Origin: Bacillus sp. UNC438CL73TsuS30
Lineage (GTDB): Bacteria; Bacillota; Bacilli; Bacillales; Cytobacillaceae
Direction of reading: 5' to 3'
Assembly: GCF_000482325.1 (NCBI RefSeq)
Contig: NZ_AXVA01000005.1
Location: 464,179-528,178, forward strand
DNA length: 64,000 nucleotides
Under the pieces are notes generated by a model. It saw only the letters and a program-made list of their open reading frames with translations, made no database searches and was not told the DNA's origin. Position 1 is the first letter of the stretch, and the number at the start of each line of letters is the position of its first letter. The position numbers and the translations under genes are program-made. Positions 1 through 9,580 of this stretch are shown here, piece after piece.

Positions 1-1
1 C

Positions 2-553
2 CTTGTTTCTAGAACTGGTTACACTGGGGAAGATGGGTTCGAAATTTATTGTCAGTCAGAAGATGCGGTTGACCTTTGGAATACTATTTTGGAGGCAGGT
101 AAGGCAGAAGGAATTCTTCCTTGTGGATTGGGTGCACGTGATACGTTACGCTTTGAGTCCGTTTTACCGCTTTACGGTCAAGAACTTTCTCCTGAAATCT
201 CACCACTCGAAGCAGGAATTGGTTTCGCTGTTAAGTTAAATAAGGAAGCAGATTTTATTGGTAAAGAAGCATTAAAAGAACAAAAAGAAAAGGGTCTTCC
301 TAGAAAAACGGTTGGGATTGAAATGATTGACCGTGGTATTCCACGCCATGGGTATTCCGTTTATAAAGGGGAAGAGCTCATCGGTGAGGTAACTACAGGT
401 ACGCAGTCCCCAACATTAAAGAAAAATATCGGGCTTGCACTAATTCCAACTCAATATGCCGAATTAGATGGTGAAGTTGAGGTTGAAATTCGCGGAAAAC
501 GTTTAAAAGCAAAAGTAATTCCAACACCTTTTTATAAAAAAGAAAAGAAATAA
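2..553 (+). CDS. gcvT: Aminomethyltransferase, glycine cleavage T protein (5'-truncated by window edge)
   Basis: C-terminal half of GcvT, the tetrahydrofolate-dependent T protein that releases ammonia and passes the methylene group from aminomethyl-GcvH to folate. The reading frame is open from base 2, with no start inside the window; 183 residues are visible. Recognisable family segments are [14 protein letters not shown], the [11 protein letters not shown] stretch and the C-terminal barrel segment [20 protein letters not shown]. The gene is followed 18 bp later by gcvPA, so this is the usual gcvT-gcvPA-gcvPB operon. Any glycine riboswitch would lie upstream, outside the window. Identification is firm; only the N-terminus is missing. 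Confidence 0.97.
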   Translation, partial: LVSRTGYTGEDGFEIYCQSEDAVDLWNTILEAGKAEGILPCGLGARDTLRFESVLPLYGQELSPEISPLEAGIGFAVKLNKEADFIGKEALKEQKEKGLPRKTVGIEMIDRGIPRHGYSVYKGEELIGEVTTGTQSPTLKKNIGLALIPTQYAELDGEVEVEIRGKRLKAKVIPTPFYKKEKK

Positions 554-571
554 CGGAAGGGAGTTAGGTTT

Positions 572-1918
572 ATGAAACATCGCTATTTACCTATGACTGA
601 AGAAGATAAGAGAGTAATGCTTGAAACCATTGGCGTTTCCTCCGTTGATGAACTTTTTAGCGATATCCCGGAGCAAGTACGTTTTAAAGGTGAATACAAC
701 ATTAAAGCAGCTAAATCAGAGCCTGCTTTAATGAAAGAACTATTTAAGATGGCGGATCGTAATGCAGACTTGAAAAGAAATGCTTCCTTCTTAGGAGCAG
801 GCGTTTATGACCATTATATGCCTGTTATTGTCGACCATGTTATCTCACGTTCAGAATTTTATACAGCCTATACACCGTATCAGCCGGAAATTTCTCAAGG
901 GGAGCTTCAAGCGATTTTTGAATTCCAAACAATGATTTGCGAATTAACGGGAATGGACGTTGCCAACTCTTCGATGTATGATGGCGGAACGGCATTAGCT
1001 GAAGCAGCAATGCTTAGTGCCGGTCATACAAAGCGGAAAGTAATTTTAGTTTCAAATGCGGTTCATCCTGAATATCGTGAAGTTCTTAAAACCTATGCAA
1101 AGGGTCAGAACTTGTCTGTTGTAGAAATACCGGTAATTGACGGACTAACAGATTTAAATGAATTAAAAGGCTTAGTAAATGCCGATGTTGCAGCGGTTAT
1201 TGTTCAATATCCAAACTTTTTTGGCAGAATTGAGCCATTAAAAGAACTAGAAGAAATCATTCACGCCAATAAATCAATGTTTGTTGTATCAAGCAATCCA
1301 CTATCTCTTGGAGTATTAACACCTCCAGGCAAATTTGGTGCTGATATAGTCATTGGGGATGCACAGCCTTTTGGTATTCCATCCGCATTTGGCGGTCCGC
1401 ACTGTGGATACTTTGCTGTTACTGAAAAACTAATGAGAAAAGTTCCAGGTCGCCTTGTCGGACAGACAACAGATGACGAAGGACGCCGTGGTTTTGTTTT
1501 AACCCTGCAGGCACGCGAACAACATATTCGCCGTGAAAAAGCGACTTCAAATATTTGTTCTAACCAAGCATTAAACGCACTTGCAGCTTCTGTTGCCATG
1601 ACTGCACTTGGCAAAAAAGGTGTTCGTGAAATGGCAGCAAATAATATGCAAAAGACTCAATATGCGAAAAATGCCTTTAAAGCGGCAGGCTTTGAAATTG
1701 TCAATGATGGTTTTTCATTTAATGAATTTGTAGTTAAATTGAATCACCCGGTAAAAGAAATAAATAAACAGCTTTTACAAAAAGGAATCATCGGCGGTTA
1801 TGATTTAGGTCGTGATTATTCAGAACTTACCAATCATATGCTGATTGCTGTGACTGAACAAAGAACGAAGGAAGAAATCGATACTCTTGTAAAAGAATTG
1901 GGGGATTTGCATGCATAA
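572..1918 (+). CDS. gcvPA: Glycine dehydrogenase (decarboxylating) subunit 1, P protein alpha
   Basis: N-terminal half of the split P protein, 448 residues, the usual Bacillus length. With GcvPB it decarboxylates glycine on PLP and loads the aminomethyl group onto lipoyl-GcvH in the cytosol. Family blocks include the start [15 protein letters not shown], then [20 protein letters not shown] and [20 protein letters not shown]. The PLP lysine is in the partner subunit, as expected. The ATG has an AAGGGAG ribosome binding site. The end overlaps the start of gcvPB by 8 bp, indicating translational coupling. Confidence 0.98.
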   Translation: MKHRYLPMTEEDKRVMLETIGVSSVDELFSDIPEQVRFKGEYNIKAAKSEPALMKELFKMADRNADLKRNASFLGAGVYDHYMPVIVDHVISRSEFYTAYTPYQPEISQGELQAIFEFQTMICELTGMDVANSSMYDGGTALAEAAMLSAGHTKRKVILVSNAVHPEYREVLKTYAKGQNLSVVEIPVIDGLTDLNELKGLVNADVAAVIVQYPNFFGRIEPLKELEEIIHANKSMFVVSSNPLSLGVLTPPGKFGADIVIGDAQPFGIPSAFGGPHCGYFAVTEKLMRKVPGRLVGQTTDDEGRRGFVLTLQAREQHIRREKATSNICSNQALNALAASVAMTALGKKGVREMAANNMQKTQYAKNAFKAAGFEIVNDGFSFNEFVVKLNHPVKEINKQLLQKGIIGGYDLGRDYSELTNHMLIAVTEQRTKEEIDTLVKELGDLHA

Positions 1919-3371
1919 TCAAGATCAGGCGCTCATTTTTGAACTTAGTAGACCTGACCGAGTCGGATACAGCCTCCCAGAGATGGATGTTCCGGAATTA
2001 GAATTAAATGACCTTCTTCCAGAAGGATATTTACGCGCAGATGAGCCTGAGCTTCCTGAAGTTTCTGAGCTTGATATCATGCGTCATTATACAGCACTTT
2101 CAAAACGAAACCATGGCCTTGATTCAGGATTTTATCCATTAGGCTCATGTACGATGAAATATAATCCAAAAATTAATGAAAATGTTGCCCGCTATAACGG
2201 GTTTGCTCATATTCATCCCCTTCAGGATGAAGACTCTGTACAGGGTGCATTGGAGTTAATGTACGACCTTCAGGAGCATTTAATCGAAATTACAGGGATG
2301 GATGAAGTAACCCTGCAATCGGCTGCAGGTGCCCACGGGGAATGGACCGGGTTAATGTTAATCCGTGCTTTCCACGAGGCTAATGGTGATTTCAACCGGA
2401 CAAAGGTTATTGTTCCGGATTCAGCCCATGGTACAAATCCTGCGTCTGCAACAATTGCTGGCTTTGAAACCGTAACAGTTAAGTCTAATGAAAACGGTCT
2501 TGTTGACCTTGAGGATTTAAGAAGAGTGGTTGGCGAAGATACAGCAGCGTTAATGTTGACGAACCCAAATACCCTTGGACTTTTCGAAGAAAATATTGTA
2601 GAACTAGCTGAAATTGTTCATGATGCAGGCGGAAAGCTTTATTATGACGGAGCAAACCTTAACGCAGTTCTTTCAAAAGCAAGACCGGGGGACATGGGAT
2701 TTGACGTTGTTCACTTAAATCTTCATAAAACGTTTACTGGTCCACATGGCGGCGGCGGTCCTGGTTCAGGTCCTGTCGGTGTAAAAGCTGACTTAATTCC
2801 ATTCTTGCCAAAGCCAGTTGTCGCAAAACGCGGGGAAGATTATGTGCTTGATTATGATCGTCCACTCTCAATTGGGCGCGTGAAGCCATTCTACGGAAAC
2901 TTTGGTATTAATGTCCGTGCTTACACATATATCCGTTCAATGGGTCCTGACGGCTTAAAAGCTGTTACTGAAAATGCGGTTCTAAATGCGAACTATATGA
3001 TGAGAAGACTTGCAGATCATTATGAGCTTCCATTTGATAAGCATTGTAAGCATGAATTTGTATTAAGCGGTAGACGCCAGAAAAAATTGGGTGTCCGTAC
3101 ATTAGATGTTGCAAAACGTCTGCTTGATTTTGGATATCATCCACCAACCATTTACTTCCCATTAATTGTAGAAGAATGCTTGATGATCGAGCCGACTGAA
3201 ACCGAAGCAAAAGAAACCCTAGACGCTTTCTGTGATGTGATGATTCAAATTGCCAAGGAAGCAGAGGAAAATCCTGAAATCGTTCAGGAGGCGCCACATA
3301 CGACTATCGTTGGACGTATGGACGAAACAAAAGCAGCACGTAAACCTGTGTTAAGATATAAAAAGAATTAA
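1911..3371 (+). CDS. gcvPB: Glycine dehydrogenase (decarboxylating) subunit 2, P protein beta
   Basis: C-terminal half of the split P protein, 486 residues, carrying the PLP site. The motif [20 protein letters not shown] contains the Schiff-base lysine (about K273). [13 protein letters not shown] near residue 80 and [10 protein letters not shown] near residue 170 are further family blocks. The start lies inside the end of gcvPA, with GGGGGAT as ribosome binding site. It is the last gene of the gcv operon, followed by a hairpin terminator. No defects are seen. Confidence 0.98.
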   Translation: MHNQDQALIFELSRPDRVGYSLPEMDVPELELNDLLPEGYLRADEPELPEVSELDIMRHYTALSKRNHGLDSGFYPLGSCTMKYNPKINENVARYNGFAHIHPLQDEDSVQGALELMYDLQEHLIEITGMDEVTLQSAAGAHGEWTGLMLIRAFHEANGDFNRTKVIVPDSAHGTNPASATIAGFETVTVKSNENGLVDLEDLRRVVGEDTAALMLTNPNTLGLFEENIVELAEIVHDAGGKLYYDGANLNAVLSKARPGDMGFDVVHLNLHKTFTGPHGGGGPGSGPVGVKADLIPFLPKPVVAKRGEDYVLDYDRPLSIGRVKPFYGNFGINVRAYTYIRSMGPDGLKAVTENAVLNANYMMRRLADHYELPFDKHCKHEFVLSGRRQKKLGVRTLDVAKRLLDFGYHPPTIYFPLIVEECLMIEPTETEAKETLDAFCDVMIQIAKEAEENPEIVQEAPHTTIVGRMDETKAARKPVLRYKKN

Positions 3372-3384
3372 TTGATCATTGGAG

Positions 3385-3422
3385 GGCGGATTTCATAAAA
3401 GGAATCCACCTTCTTCTTTTTA
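3385..3422 (+). terminator. Rho-independent terminator of the gcv operon
   Basis: A 10-bp stem (GGCGGATTTC paired with GGAATCCACC, two G-U pairs) has a 6-nt loop and is followed by a T-rich run. It lies 14 bp after the gcvPB stop. Confidence 0.75.
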
Positions 3423-3424
3423 AT

Positions 3425-3461
3425 GTAAAAAAATAAGACCTCTATTTATATAAGAGGCCTT
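3425..3461 (-). terminator. Rho-independent terminator of yqhL (minus strand)
   Basis: Read on the minus strand, an AAGGCCTCTTA arm pairs with TAGAGGTCTT across a short AT loop and is followed by seven T residues. It sits just past the yqhL stop and separates it from the convergent gcv operon. Confidence 0.75.
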
Positions 3462-3477
3462 TAGGCTAATATCTTTT

Positions 3478-3858
3478 TTATTTTGCTTTTACCTTGCCAG
3501 TCCATTTTTTAAAACCGCCTTGAAGCTGGGTAAGGTCTTTGTATCCTTTACGATATAAAAACTGTGCTGCCCGGCCGCTGCGCATTCCGCTTTGGCAATA
3601 TAGGTAGACAGGCATATCGGAGCGGATTTCTTTCATTCGCATTCTAATTTGTGACATTGGAATATTTCGAGCTCCTAAGATATGTCCGGCATCAAATTCA
3701 TTTGGTTCGCGCACATCGATTAACTGCGCTTTGCGATAGCCTCCACGAAATTCTTCTTCAGAAACGGTTTTGACAATCTTCTTCTGATAGAAGTAAGTGA
3801 ATATAGCGTAGATTGCAACCGCGACGATAATGATTAATAGACTAATAATTGAATTCAA
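3478..3858 (-). CDS. yqhL: Membrane-anchored rhodanese-like protein YqhL
   Basis: 126 residues, the length of B. subtilis YqhL. One N-terminal membrane helix (SIISLLIIIVAVAIYAIF) is followed by a single rhodanese domain. The active-site loop is YLYCQSGMRSGRAA, with the catalytic Cys after a beta strand, and LIDVREPNEFDAGHI is the CH2A-like block. I chose the TTG start at 3858 because AAAGGAG lies 8 nt upstream; the longer frame to 3909 has no ribosome binding site. It is probably a sulfur carrier or persulfide protein, and the substrate is not known. Position between gcv and lipM matches B. subtilis. Confidence 0.9.
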   Translation of the reverse strand: MNSIISLLIIIVAVAIYAIFTYFYQKKIVKTVSEEEFRGGYRKAQLIDVREPNEFDAGHILGARNIPMSQIRMRMKEIRSDMPVYLYCQSGMRSGRAAQFLYRKGYKDLTQLQGGFKKWTGKVKAK

Positions 3859-4061
3859 TTGAAATGCTCCTTTCAAGCTTGCTGCACTAATTTTTATTAT
3901 ATAAGTCAACCTCTACTACAGTAAAGATACATTAGTAAAAATCTTTTTTTTGCCCGCAAAAATTATTATAGCAGAAATATTTCATTTTGAATTCATATCA
4001 GATTTTGGTAGACTAAGAATCGCCAAAGTAAATTATTATTCATAAAAATGAGGTCTTGAAA

Positions 4062-4898
4062 ATGGAAAAAGAAGTATGGCGTTTTATTGATTCGGGAAAT
4101 GGCTCCCCATCATTTAATATGGCTCTTGATGAGGCCTTACTTGACTGGCACAGTGAAGGGAAGATTCCTCCTGTGATTCGATTTTATGGCTGGAATCCGG
4201 CAACACTTTCCGTTGGTTACTTTCAAAAGGTAGAAAAAGAAATTGATATGGAGGCAGTAAAAAAACATCAATTGGGTTTTGTCAGAAGACCTACTGGCGG
4301 ACGCGGTGTTCTTCATGAACATGAACTTACATATAGTGTTATAGTTTCTGAAGACCATCCTGAAATGCCTCAATCTGTAACAGAGGCTTACCGGGTCATC
4401 TCTGAGGGGATATTGAAGGGATTTCATCATTTAGGTTTAGAAGCCTATTTTGCCGTACCAAAGACAGCGGAGGAACGGGAAGCATTGAAAAATCCACGCT
4501 CTGCAGTTTGTTTCGATGCCCCTAGCTGGTATGAACTTGTTGTTGAAGGGCGAAAGGTAGCAGGGAGTGCTCAAACCAGACAAAAGGGCGTTATTTTACA
4601 GCATGGTTCGATTTTATTGGATTTAGAGGAAGATAAGTTATTTAGCTTATTTAAATATCCAAGTGAAAGAGTAAAGGAACGGATGCAAAAAGCATTCAAG
4701 AATAAAGCAGTTGCCATCAATAATATAAGCAAGCGAAGAATTTCGCTGGAGGAAGCAAAAGAGGCATTTTATAAAGGCTTTGCAGAAGGACTCAATATTG
4801 ATCTTGAGCCCTATCAATTAACTGAAGAAGAGCTTGAATACGTTCAGAAAATAGCAAAAGAGCGTTATGAAAGTGATGAATGGAATTTTAAAAGGTAA
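4062..4898 (+). CDS. lipM: Octanoyl-[acyl-carrier-protein]:protein N-octanoyltransferase LipM
   Basis: 278 residues, biotin/lipoate A/B ligase fold. LipM moves octanoyl from ACP to GcvH, the first step of Bacillus lipoate assembly. The acyl-enzyme cysteine is seen in [12 protein letters not shown] (C150, as in characterised LipM). [18 protein letters not shown] and the [17 protein letters not shown] segment are family blocks. The ATG at 4062 has GAGGT 7 nt upstream; a TTG six bases earlier is in frame but too close to that site. Context next to the gcv operon fits, because GcvH is the acceptor. In B. subtilis mntR follows; here it is absent. Confidence 0.95.
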   Translation: MEKEVWRFIDSGNGSPSFNMALDEALLDWHSEGKIPPVIRFYGWNPATLSVGYFQKVEKEIDMEAVKKHQLGFVRRPTGGRGVLHEHELTYSVIVSEDHPEMPQSVTEAYRVISEGILKGFHHLGLEAYFAVPKTAEEREALKNPRSAVCFDAPSWYELVVEGRKVAGSAQTRQKGVILQHGSILLDLEEDKLFSLFKYPSERVKERMQKAFKNKAVAINNISKRRISLEEAKEAFYKGFAEGLNIDLEPYQLTEEELEYVQKIAKERYESDEWNFKR

Positions 4899-4904
4899 CC
4901 GATT

Positions 4905-4937
4905 AAAAGGCGGCGCGATGTCGCTTTTTCTTTTTTT
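4905..4937 (+). terminator. Rho-independent terminator after lipM
   Basis: Stem AAAAGGCGGC / GTCGCTTTTT (10 bp with two G-U pairs) has loop GCGAT, followed by CTTTTTTT. It begins 6 bp after the lipM stop. Confidence 0.75.
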
Positions 4938-5082
4938 GAAAAAAATTGGAGAAATAATTTATGGGCAAACTGCGAAATTTGTTAAAATTACTCGTTTTAC
5001 CTCGAAAACCAAACGAAAACTTTAATTTGCTCTAAAATCTAGTTTTTTTTAAGTTTGACAAAATAAATATTTTTTGCGTCAT

Positions 5083-5131
5083 TTACAATATGTAGTAGTG
5101 TCGAAATTATTGCGAACACTATATGTTGATT
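5083..5131 (+). promoter_or_regulatory. Tandem NrdR boxes upstream of the ribonucleotide reductase gene
   Basis: Two 16-bp sites match the NrdR consensus acaCwATATaTwGtgt. Box 1 is TTACAATATGTAGTAG (5083-5098) and box 2 is ACACTATATGTTGATT (5116-5131). Their equivalent bases are 33 bp apart, close to three helical turns, which is how paired NrdR boxes are normally arranged. They lie 110-160 bp before the start codon in the 342-bp gap after lipM. TTGACA at 5055-5060 may be a -35, but its spacing to TACAAT (5084-5089) is long, so the promoter itself is uncertain. The rest of the gap shows nothing else that I can support. Confidence 0.7.
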
Positions 5132-5240
5132 TTTTGTGTGTCGATATGGTACCTTAATTGTATTAAACCAACTAGGTCTAGCATGAAACTACTAGAACTA
5201 GCACAATAGATTGATTTTATTATTTGAAGGAGTTGTTCTC

Positions 5241-7799
5241 ATGTCGGTTGTGTTTAGACAAAAAATGAATATTGATTTCGAGAGGTTGAATGAGGAGATC
5301 CACTTATTTCCCCAGGTACACCCAGTTACCCCTGATATGAAAATAACTCACAAGGGTGTTTCACGCTTGGTCATGCTGGACCGTTACACCTTTAAAGACA
5401 CTGAAAAAATTACCCTCAAAAATGGTGACTTTGTCGTTCTTACAATCAAAGAGGATCCAAAATTCCCAGCACGTGGTTTAGGATACATCACGGATATAGA
5501 CTGGGAGAATAAAAAGGCTAAAGTTTTAGTGGAAGAGGAATTCAGAGGAGTTTTAGATGACCCGGAAGAGGCGAGCACAGGGATTATTTCTCGCTCACTT
5601 GATGTAATTGAGAAACCCTTAGAAATTTTTTATGAGCAAATTGCGAAACGTAATGCCACAGGACTTGCATCCGTTGAAATAACAGAGGAAAAGCGGAGAG
5701 AGTGGTTTGAAAGGTTTTATAATGAGCTCGTAAATATGAATTTTATTCCTGCGGGGCGTGTTCTTTACGGTGCAGGAGCGAATACGGATGTAACGTTTTT
5801 TAACTGTTACGTGATGCCTTTTGTAGCTGATTCACGTGAAGGGATTTCGGATCACCGAAAGCAGGTAATGGAAATCATGAGCCGCGGCGGCGGTGTCGGA
5901 ACGAATGGTTCAACTCTTAGACCGCGTAATACCTTGGCAAGAGGCGTAAACGGTAAATCATCAGGATCTGTATCTTGGTTGGATGATATTGCGAAATTAA
6001 CGCATCTGGTGGAACAAGGTGGCTCGCGCAGGGGCGCGCAGATGATCATGCTGGCTGACTGGCATCCAGACATTATTGAATTCATTATTTCAAAAATGCA
6101 AAATCCAAGAATTCTACGATTCTTAATTGAAAATACAAATGATGAAACAATCAAAAAGCATGCGAAAGATAAGTTGAAGTTTATGCCATTAACACTTCAA
6201 GAAACTGCTATGTACCAAGGAATTGTAAATTATAAAAACATCCCTGGAATGGGTGGATTTAGTGAAGGAATTATCGCTGATGCGGAAGAAAAGTTAGAAG
6301 TCGGTGGGACTTTTGCAGTCCATAATTCAGAATTCTTAACAGGTGCAAATATTTCTGTTTGTTTAACAAAAGAATTTATGGAAGCAGTTGAAAATGATAG
6401 TGATTATGAACTGCGATTCCCATATGTTGAGCACTATGATGAAGAAGAAATGAAGGTTTACAACGAAGAATGGCACAAAGTTGGAGACGTTCGTGAGTGG
6501 GAAAAACTTGGTTATAAAATACGGACCTACAAAAAGATTAAAGCCAAGGAACTTTGGAACTTAATCAACATCTGCGCAACCTATTCAGCAGAGCCAGGAA
6601 TTTTCTTTATTGACAATGCCAACGATATGACAAATGCAAAAGCATATGGTCAGAAAGTTGTAGCAACTAACCCATGTGGAGAACAACCATTGGCACCGTT
6701 TTCCGTATGTAACCTTGCTGCTGTGAATCTTGCAGAAATGGCTAATAAGGAAACAAAAACTGTTGATTTTGAAAAACTTAAGAAAACAGTTTCTGTCGGA
6801 GTAAGGATGCAAGACAATGTAATTAACGCTACTCCTTACTTCTTAGAAGAAAACAAAAAGCAAGCACTTGGAGAACGCCGTGTTGGATTAGGTGTAATGG
6901 GCTTGCACGATTTACTCATTTATTGTGAAACCGAGTATGGCTCCGAAAAAGGAAACCAGCTTGTAGATGAAGTTTTTGAAACGATTGCAACAACAGCATA
7001 TAGAACATCGGTGGAACTGGCGAAAGAAAAGGGAAGTTTCCCATTCTTAACAGGTGAAGCACCTGAAGCAACCAATCGATTAAGACAGGCATTTATCGAG
7101 ACAGGGTTCATGAAGAAAATGCCAGAAGATATCCGCCAGTCTATTTTAGAAAACGGAATTAGAAATTCACATTTACTAACTGTTGCTCCAACGGGATCCA
7201 CAGGTACCATGGTTGGCGTATCTACAGGATTAGAACCTTACTTCTCGTTCTCTTACTTCAGAAGTGGACGCCTTGGTAAATTTATTGAAGTAAATGCAGA
7301 TATCGTTCAAGAATATCTAGAACAGAATCCAGAAGCAGACAAGGAAAATCTTCCAAATTGGTTCGTAACAGCAATGGAACTAGCACCAGAAGCACATGCA
7401 GATGTTCAATGTGTCATCCAACGCTGGATTGATAGCTCAATCAGTAAAACAGTCAACGCGCCTAAAGGCTATAGTGTTGAACAGGTAGAAAAGGTTTATG
7501 AGCGTCTATACCGTGGTGGTGCCAAGGGTGGTACCGTCTACGTCGATGGTTCACGTGATTCTCAAGTGCTAACCCTTAAAGCCGAAGAAAACACAGAAGA
7601 ACAACTATCAATGTTTGAAGATAAGCCAAAGCAGCATGTTGTCCTCGTTGATACCATCACTGACCTTCGTTCAACGGATGTAACAATTGGATCTGAAGTA
7701 GGCAACACTTGCCCAGTTTGCCGCAAAGGAAAAGTAAAAGAAATTGGTGGCTGTAACACCTGTACAAACTGCGGTGCACAATTGAAATGTGGTTTATAA
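5241..7799 (+). CDS. nrdJ: Adenosylcobalamin-dependent (class II) ribonucleotide reductase
   Basis: 852 residues. It reduces ribonucleotides to deoxyribonucleotides with a B12-generated thiyl radical, without oxygen or a separate radical subunit. Visible residues are the first redox Cys in FFNCYVMPF (C189), the radical loop NPCGEQPL with thiyl Cys C479 and Glu, and the phosphate-binding PTGSTGTMVGVSTGLEPY. A Cys-rich tail (CPVCRKG, then CNTCTNCGAQLKCGL) would act in active-site re-reduction. The ATG at 5241 has AAGGAG 8 nt upstream. Paired NrdR boxes precede it. The gene sits where mntR is found in B. subtilis, so it looks like an insertion into a conserved order. Standard Bacillus uses class Ib NrdEF, which may exist elsewhere in this genome. 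Confidence 0.95.
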   Translation: MSVVFRQKMNIDFERLNEEIHLFPQVHPVTPDMKITHKGVSRLVMLDRYTFKDTEKITLKNGDFVVLTIKEDPKFPARGLGYITDIDWENKKAKVLVEEEFRGVLDDPEEASTGIISRSLDVIEKPLEIFYEQIAKRNATGLASVEITEEKRREWFERFYNELVNMNFIPAGRVLYGAGANTDVTFFNCYVMPFVADSREGISDHRKQVMEIMSRGGGVGTNGSTLRPRNTLARGVNGKSSGSVSWLDDIAKLTHLVEQGGSRRGAQMIMLADWHPDIIEFIISKMQNPRILRFLIENTNDETIKKHAKDKLKFMPLTLQETAMYQGIVNYKNIPGMGGFSEGIIADAEEKLEVGGTFAVHNSEFLTGANISVCLTKEFMEAVENDSDYELRFPYVEHYDEEEMKVYNEEWHKVGDVREWEKLGYKIRTYKKIKAKELWNLINICATYSAEPGIFFIDNANDMTNAKAYGQKVVATNPCGEQPLAPFSVCNLAAVNLAEMANKETKTVDFEKLKKTVSVGVRMQDNVINATPYFLEENKKQALGERRVGLGVMGLHDLLIYCETEYGSEKGNQLVDEVFETIATTAYRTSVELAKEKGSFPFLTGEAPEATNRLRQAFIETGFMKKMPEDIRQSILENGIRNSHLLTVAPTGSTGTMVGVSTGLEPYFSFSYFRSGRLGKFIEVNADIVQEYLEQNPEADKENLPNWFVTAMELAPEAHADVQCVIQRWIDSSISKTVNAPKGYSVEQVEKVYERLYRGGAKGGTVYVDGSRDSQVLTLKAEENTEEQLSMFEDKPKQHVVLVDTITDLRSTDVTIGSEVGNTCPVCRKGKVKEIGGCNTCTNCGAQLKCGL

Positions 7800-7811
7800 A
7801 ATTTTACAAAG

Positions 7812-7845
7812 AGGTTGTCTCAAATAAGAGGCAGCCTTTTTCTGT
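7812..7845 (+). terminator. Rho-independent terminator after nrdJ
   Basis: Stem AGGTTGTCTC / GAGGCAGCCT with loop AAATAA is followed by TTTTCTGTTTTT. Two G-U pairs are present. Confidence 0.75.
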
Positions 7846-7945
7846 TTTTCGAGTCGAAAAAACGAATTAACTTTATAAAAAAATGACAAAACCTCCTATA
7901 TTTATAACAAACTAGACATCTTTCTTTGTAAGAAAAGTCGAAAAT

Positions 7946-7962
7946 TGTAATATAACTGTAAT
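7946..7962 (+). promoter_or_regulatory. WalR (YycF) box upstream of the NlpC/P60 gene
   Basis: TGTAAT-ATAAC-TGTAAT is an exact match to the WalR direct repeat TGTWAH-N5-TGTWAH. A possible -10 (TATAGT, 7995-8000) lies 33 bp downstream and the start codon 76 bp downstream. WalRK controls cell-wall hydrolase genes in Bacillus, which agrees with the product of the next gene. Confidence 0.7.
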
Positions 7963-8037
7963 CTACCTGTGATGTAAACGTTATCTTTATTTTATATAGT
8001 AAAAGTAACAAAACACCTCACAGGGGGATCAAACAAG

Positions 8038-8490
8038 ATGTTGAAAAAACTTATCGCAGTTCTCGTCTTTGCAATTACAATAAGTTCATTGTTTACACCT
8101 ATGGGGGATAAAGCAGAAGCGGCATACTATCATAAGAAAGCTATTTCAGTAGCGAAGGCAAATATCGGTGTTCCATATAGATGGGGTGGTATGAGCTCTA
8201 GAGGTTTTGATTGCTCAGGACTTGTAAGTTACTCTTATCGTAAAGCTGGAAAGAACTTACCACATTCAGCAGCGCAAATGTTTTACACTAAAGGAAAACG
8301 AGTTAAATCATCTTTAAGAGTCGGAGATTTAATGTTTTTTGGTCCAAATAAAGCAAGCCGTCCAACTCATGTTGCCATCTACATTGGCAACGGAAAAATG
8401 ATTCAGTCCGTCACATCAAATGGTGTTTCCATTACCTATACAACCAATAGCTACTGGAAGCCAAGATTTATTGGGGCTAAACGTATATAA
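8038..8490 (+). CDS. Secreted NlpC/P60 family peptidoglycan endopeptidase
   Basis: 150 residues. A Sec signal peptide (LKKLIAVLVFAITISSLF, likely cleaved after AEA) is followed by one compact NlpC/P60 domain with no added SH3 or LysM module. Catalytic Cys is in FDCSGLVSYSYRKAG (C59) and His in PTHVAIYIGNGKMI (H111); VPYRWGG is the family entry motif. It likely cuts gamma-D-Glu-diamino-acid bonds in wall peptides. The ribosome binding site GGGGGA is about 11 nt from the ATG. A perfect WalR box lies upstream and a very strong terminator downstream, so it is a single-gene unit. Confidence 0.93.
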   Translation: MLKKLIAVLVFAITISSLFTPMGDKAEAAYYHKKAISVAKANIGVPYRWGGMSSRGFDCSGLVSYSYRKAGKNLPHSAAQMFYTKGKRVKSSLRVGDLMFFGPNKASRPTHVAIYIGNGKMIQSVTSNGVSITYTTNSYWKPRFIGAKRI

Positions 8491-8493
8491 AAT

Positions 8494-8530
8494 AAAAAGA
8501 AACATCGGGGACGCCCCGATGTTTCTTTTT
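8494..8530 (+). terminator. Strong terminator after the NlpC/P60 gene
   Basis: A perfect 17-bp stem (8494-8510 with 8514-8530) has loop ACG. The A-rich and T-rich arms let it work on both strands. Confidence 0.9.
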
Positions 8531-8654
8531 ATTTAGCGGCTATTTCATTTCACGACTATCTCCACACAAATTTTCTCCCTGTCCTCCGTACTATTTTTTT
8601 AACATCGCGCTTAAAGATGTAACAGTGAGTATATCAACTTTGGGAGTGGCTGCC

Positions 8655-9539
8655 ATGAAAATAGACGGCGTTTTTTCTGGAGGGGGTATTAAAGGGTTTG
8701 CATTAATTGGTGCATGTCAGGAAATTGAAAATCAAGGATTCCAATTTGAAAGGCTAGCCGGAACGAGTGCGGGTTCAATAGTGGCGGCATTACTTGCTGC
8801 AGGATACTCAAGTAAGGAAATTTATCAACTGCTTGAAGAACTAGATATTACCACAATGCTTGATCCAAGAAAGACATTCATACCATTTTCCTTTGCGAAA
8901 TGGCTGCTAGTCTATTTCAAACTTGGACTATATAAAGGAAATGCATTTGAAAAATGGATGACAGAAAAATTAGCGGCAAAAGGAATAAGGACATTCTCAG
9001 ATCTTCCTCCACAAAAACTTAGAGTCGTTGCCTCCGATCTTTCAAATGGCCGGTTAATTGTCCTGCCAGATGACTTGGAGAAATACGGTATCACATCAGG
9101 TTCCTTTTCTATTGCTAAAGCAATTAGAATGAGCTGCAGCATTCCCTACTTTTTTGAACCGGTAAAAATGCGTTCCATTGAGGGTATAGACGTCATTGTA
9201 GATGGCGGAGTCCTAAGTAACTTTCCAATGTGGCTGTTTGATACAGATGACGGTAAGATTAGGAGGCCAGTAATCGGAATCAAACTAAGCACAAGCGAAT
9301 ATGAACACCAAAAACATAAAATCCAAAATGGTATCCAGCTATTTGGCGCATTATTTGAAACAATGAAGGATGCCCATGATGCCCGGTATATATCCAAAAA
9401 GCATGCAAAGAATATTATTTTTATCCCAGCGGAGGGTGTAAACTTAATTGAATTTGGCTTGACTGATGAAAAAAAGCAAAAAATAGTTGAGATCGGGAGA
9501 GCACATGCAGAAAGGTTTTTAAAAGCATGGGCATATTAG
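8655..9539 (+). CDS. yqhO: Patatin-like phospholipase family protein YqhO
   Basis: 294 residues. The patatin fold is shown by the oxyanion-hole loop SGGGIKGFALIGA (residues about 8-20), the nucleophile elbow GTSAG with Ser38, and the catalytic Asp183 in VDGGVLSNFP. It is a likely serine lipase or acyl hydrolase acting on membrane lipid; the substrate is unknown. I chose ATG 8655, with GGGAGTGG 6 nt upstream, over an in-frame GTG at 8625 that lacks a site. It is convergent with yqhP and in the same neighbourhood as in B. subtilis, where mntR separates it from lipM. Confidence 0.92.
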   Translation: MKIDGVFSGGGIKGFALIGACQEIENQGFQFERLAGTSAGSIVAALLAAGYSSKEIYQLLEELDITTMLDPRKTFIPFSFAKWLLVYFKLGLYKGNAFEKWMTEKLAAKGIRTFSDLPPQKLRVVASDLSNGRLIVLPDDLEKYGITSGSFSIAKAIRMSCSIPYFFEPVKMRSIEGIDVIVDGGVLSNFPMWLFDTDDGKIRRPVIGIKLSTSEYEHQKHKIQNGIQLFGALFETMKDAHDARYISKKHAKNIIFIPAEGVNLIEFGLTDEKKQKIVEIGRAHAERFLKAWAY

Positions 9540-9550
9540 GCAAAAAAAAA

Positions 9551-9580
9551 GAGCGTTAAAGTGACGCTCGATTTTTCTTT
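9551..9580. terminator. Shared terminator between yqhO and yqhP
   Basis: Stem GAGCGT / ACGCTC with a 7-nt loop has an A run before and a T run after, so it can act in both directions. The hairpin overlaps the last bases of yqhP. Confidence 0.7.

Noticed and set aside
1261..1614. 117-codon minus-strand open frame inside gcvPA
   Set aside because: Shadow of the gcvPA reading frame, without ribosome binding site or recognisable domain.
3478..3909. Longer YqhL start at 3909
   Set aside because: The added 17 residues lack a ribosome binding site, whereas TTG 3858 has AAAGGAG at 8 nt and restores the family length.
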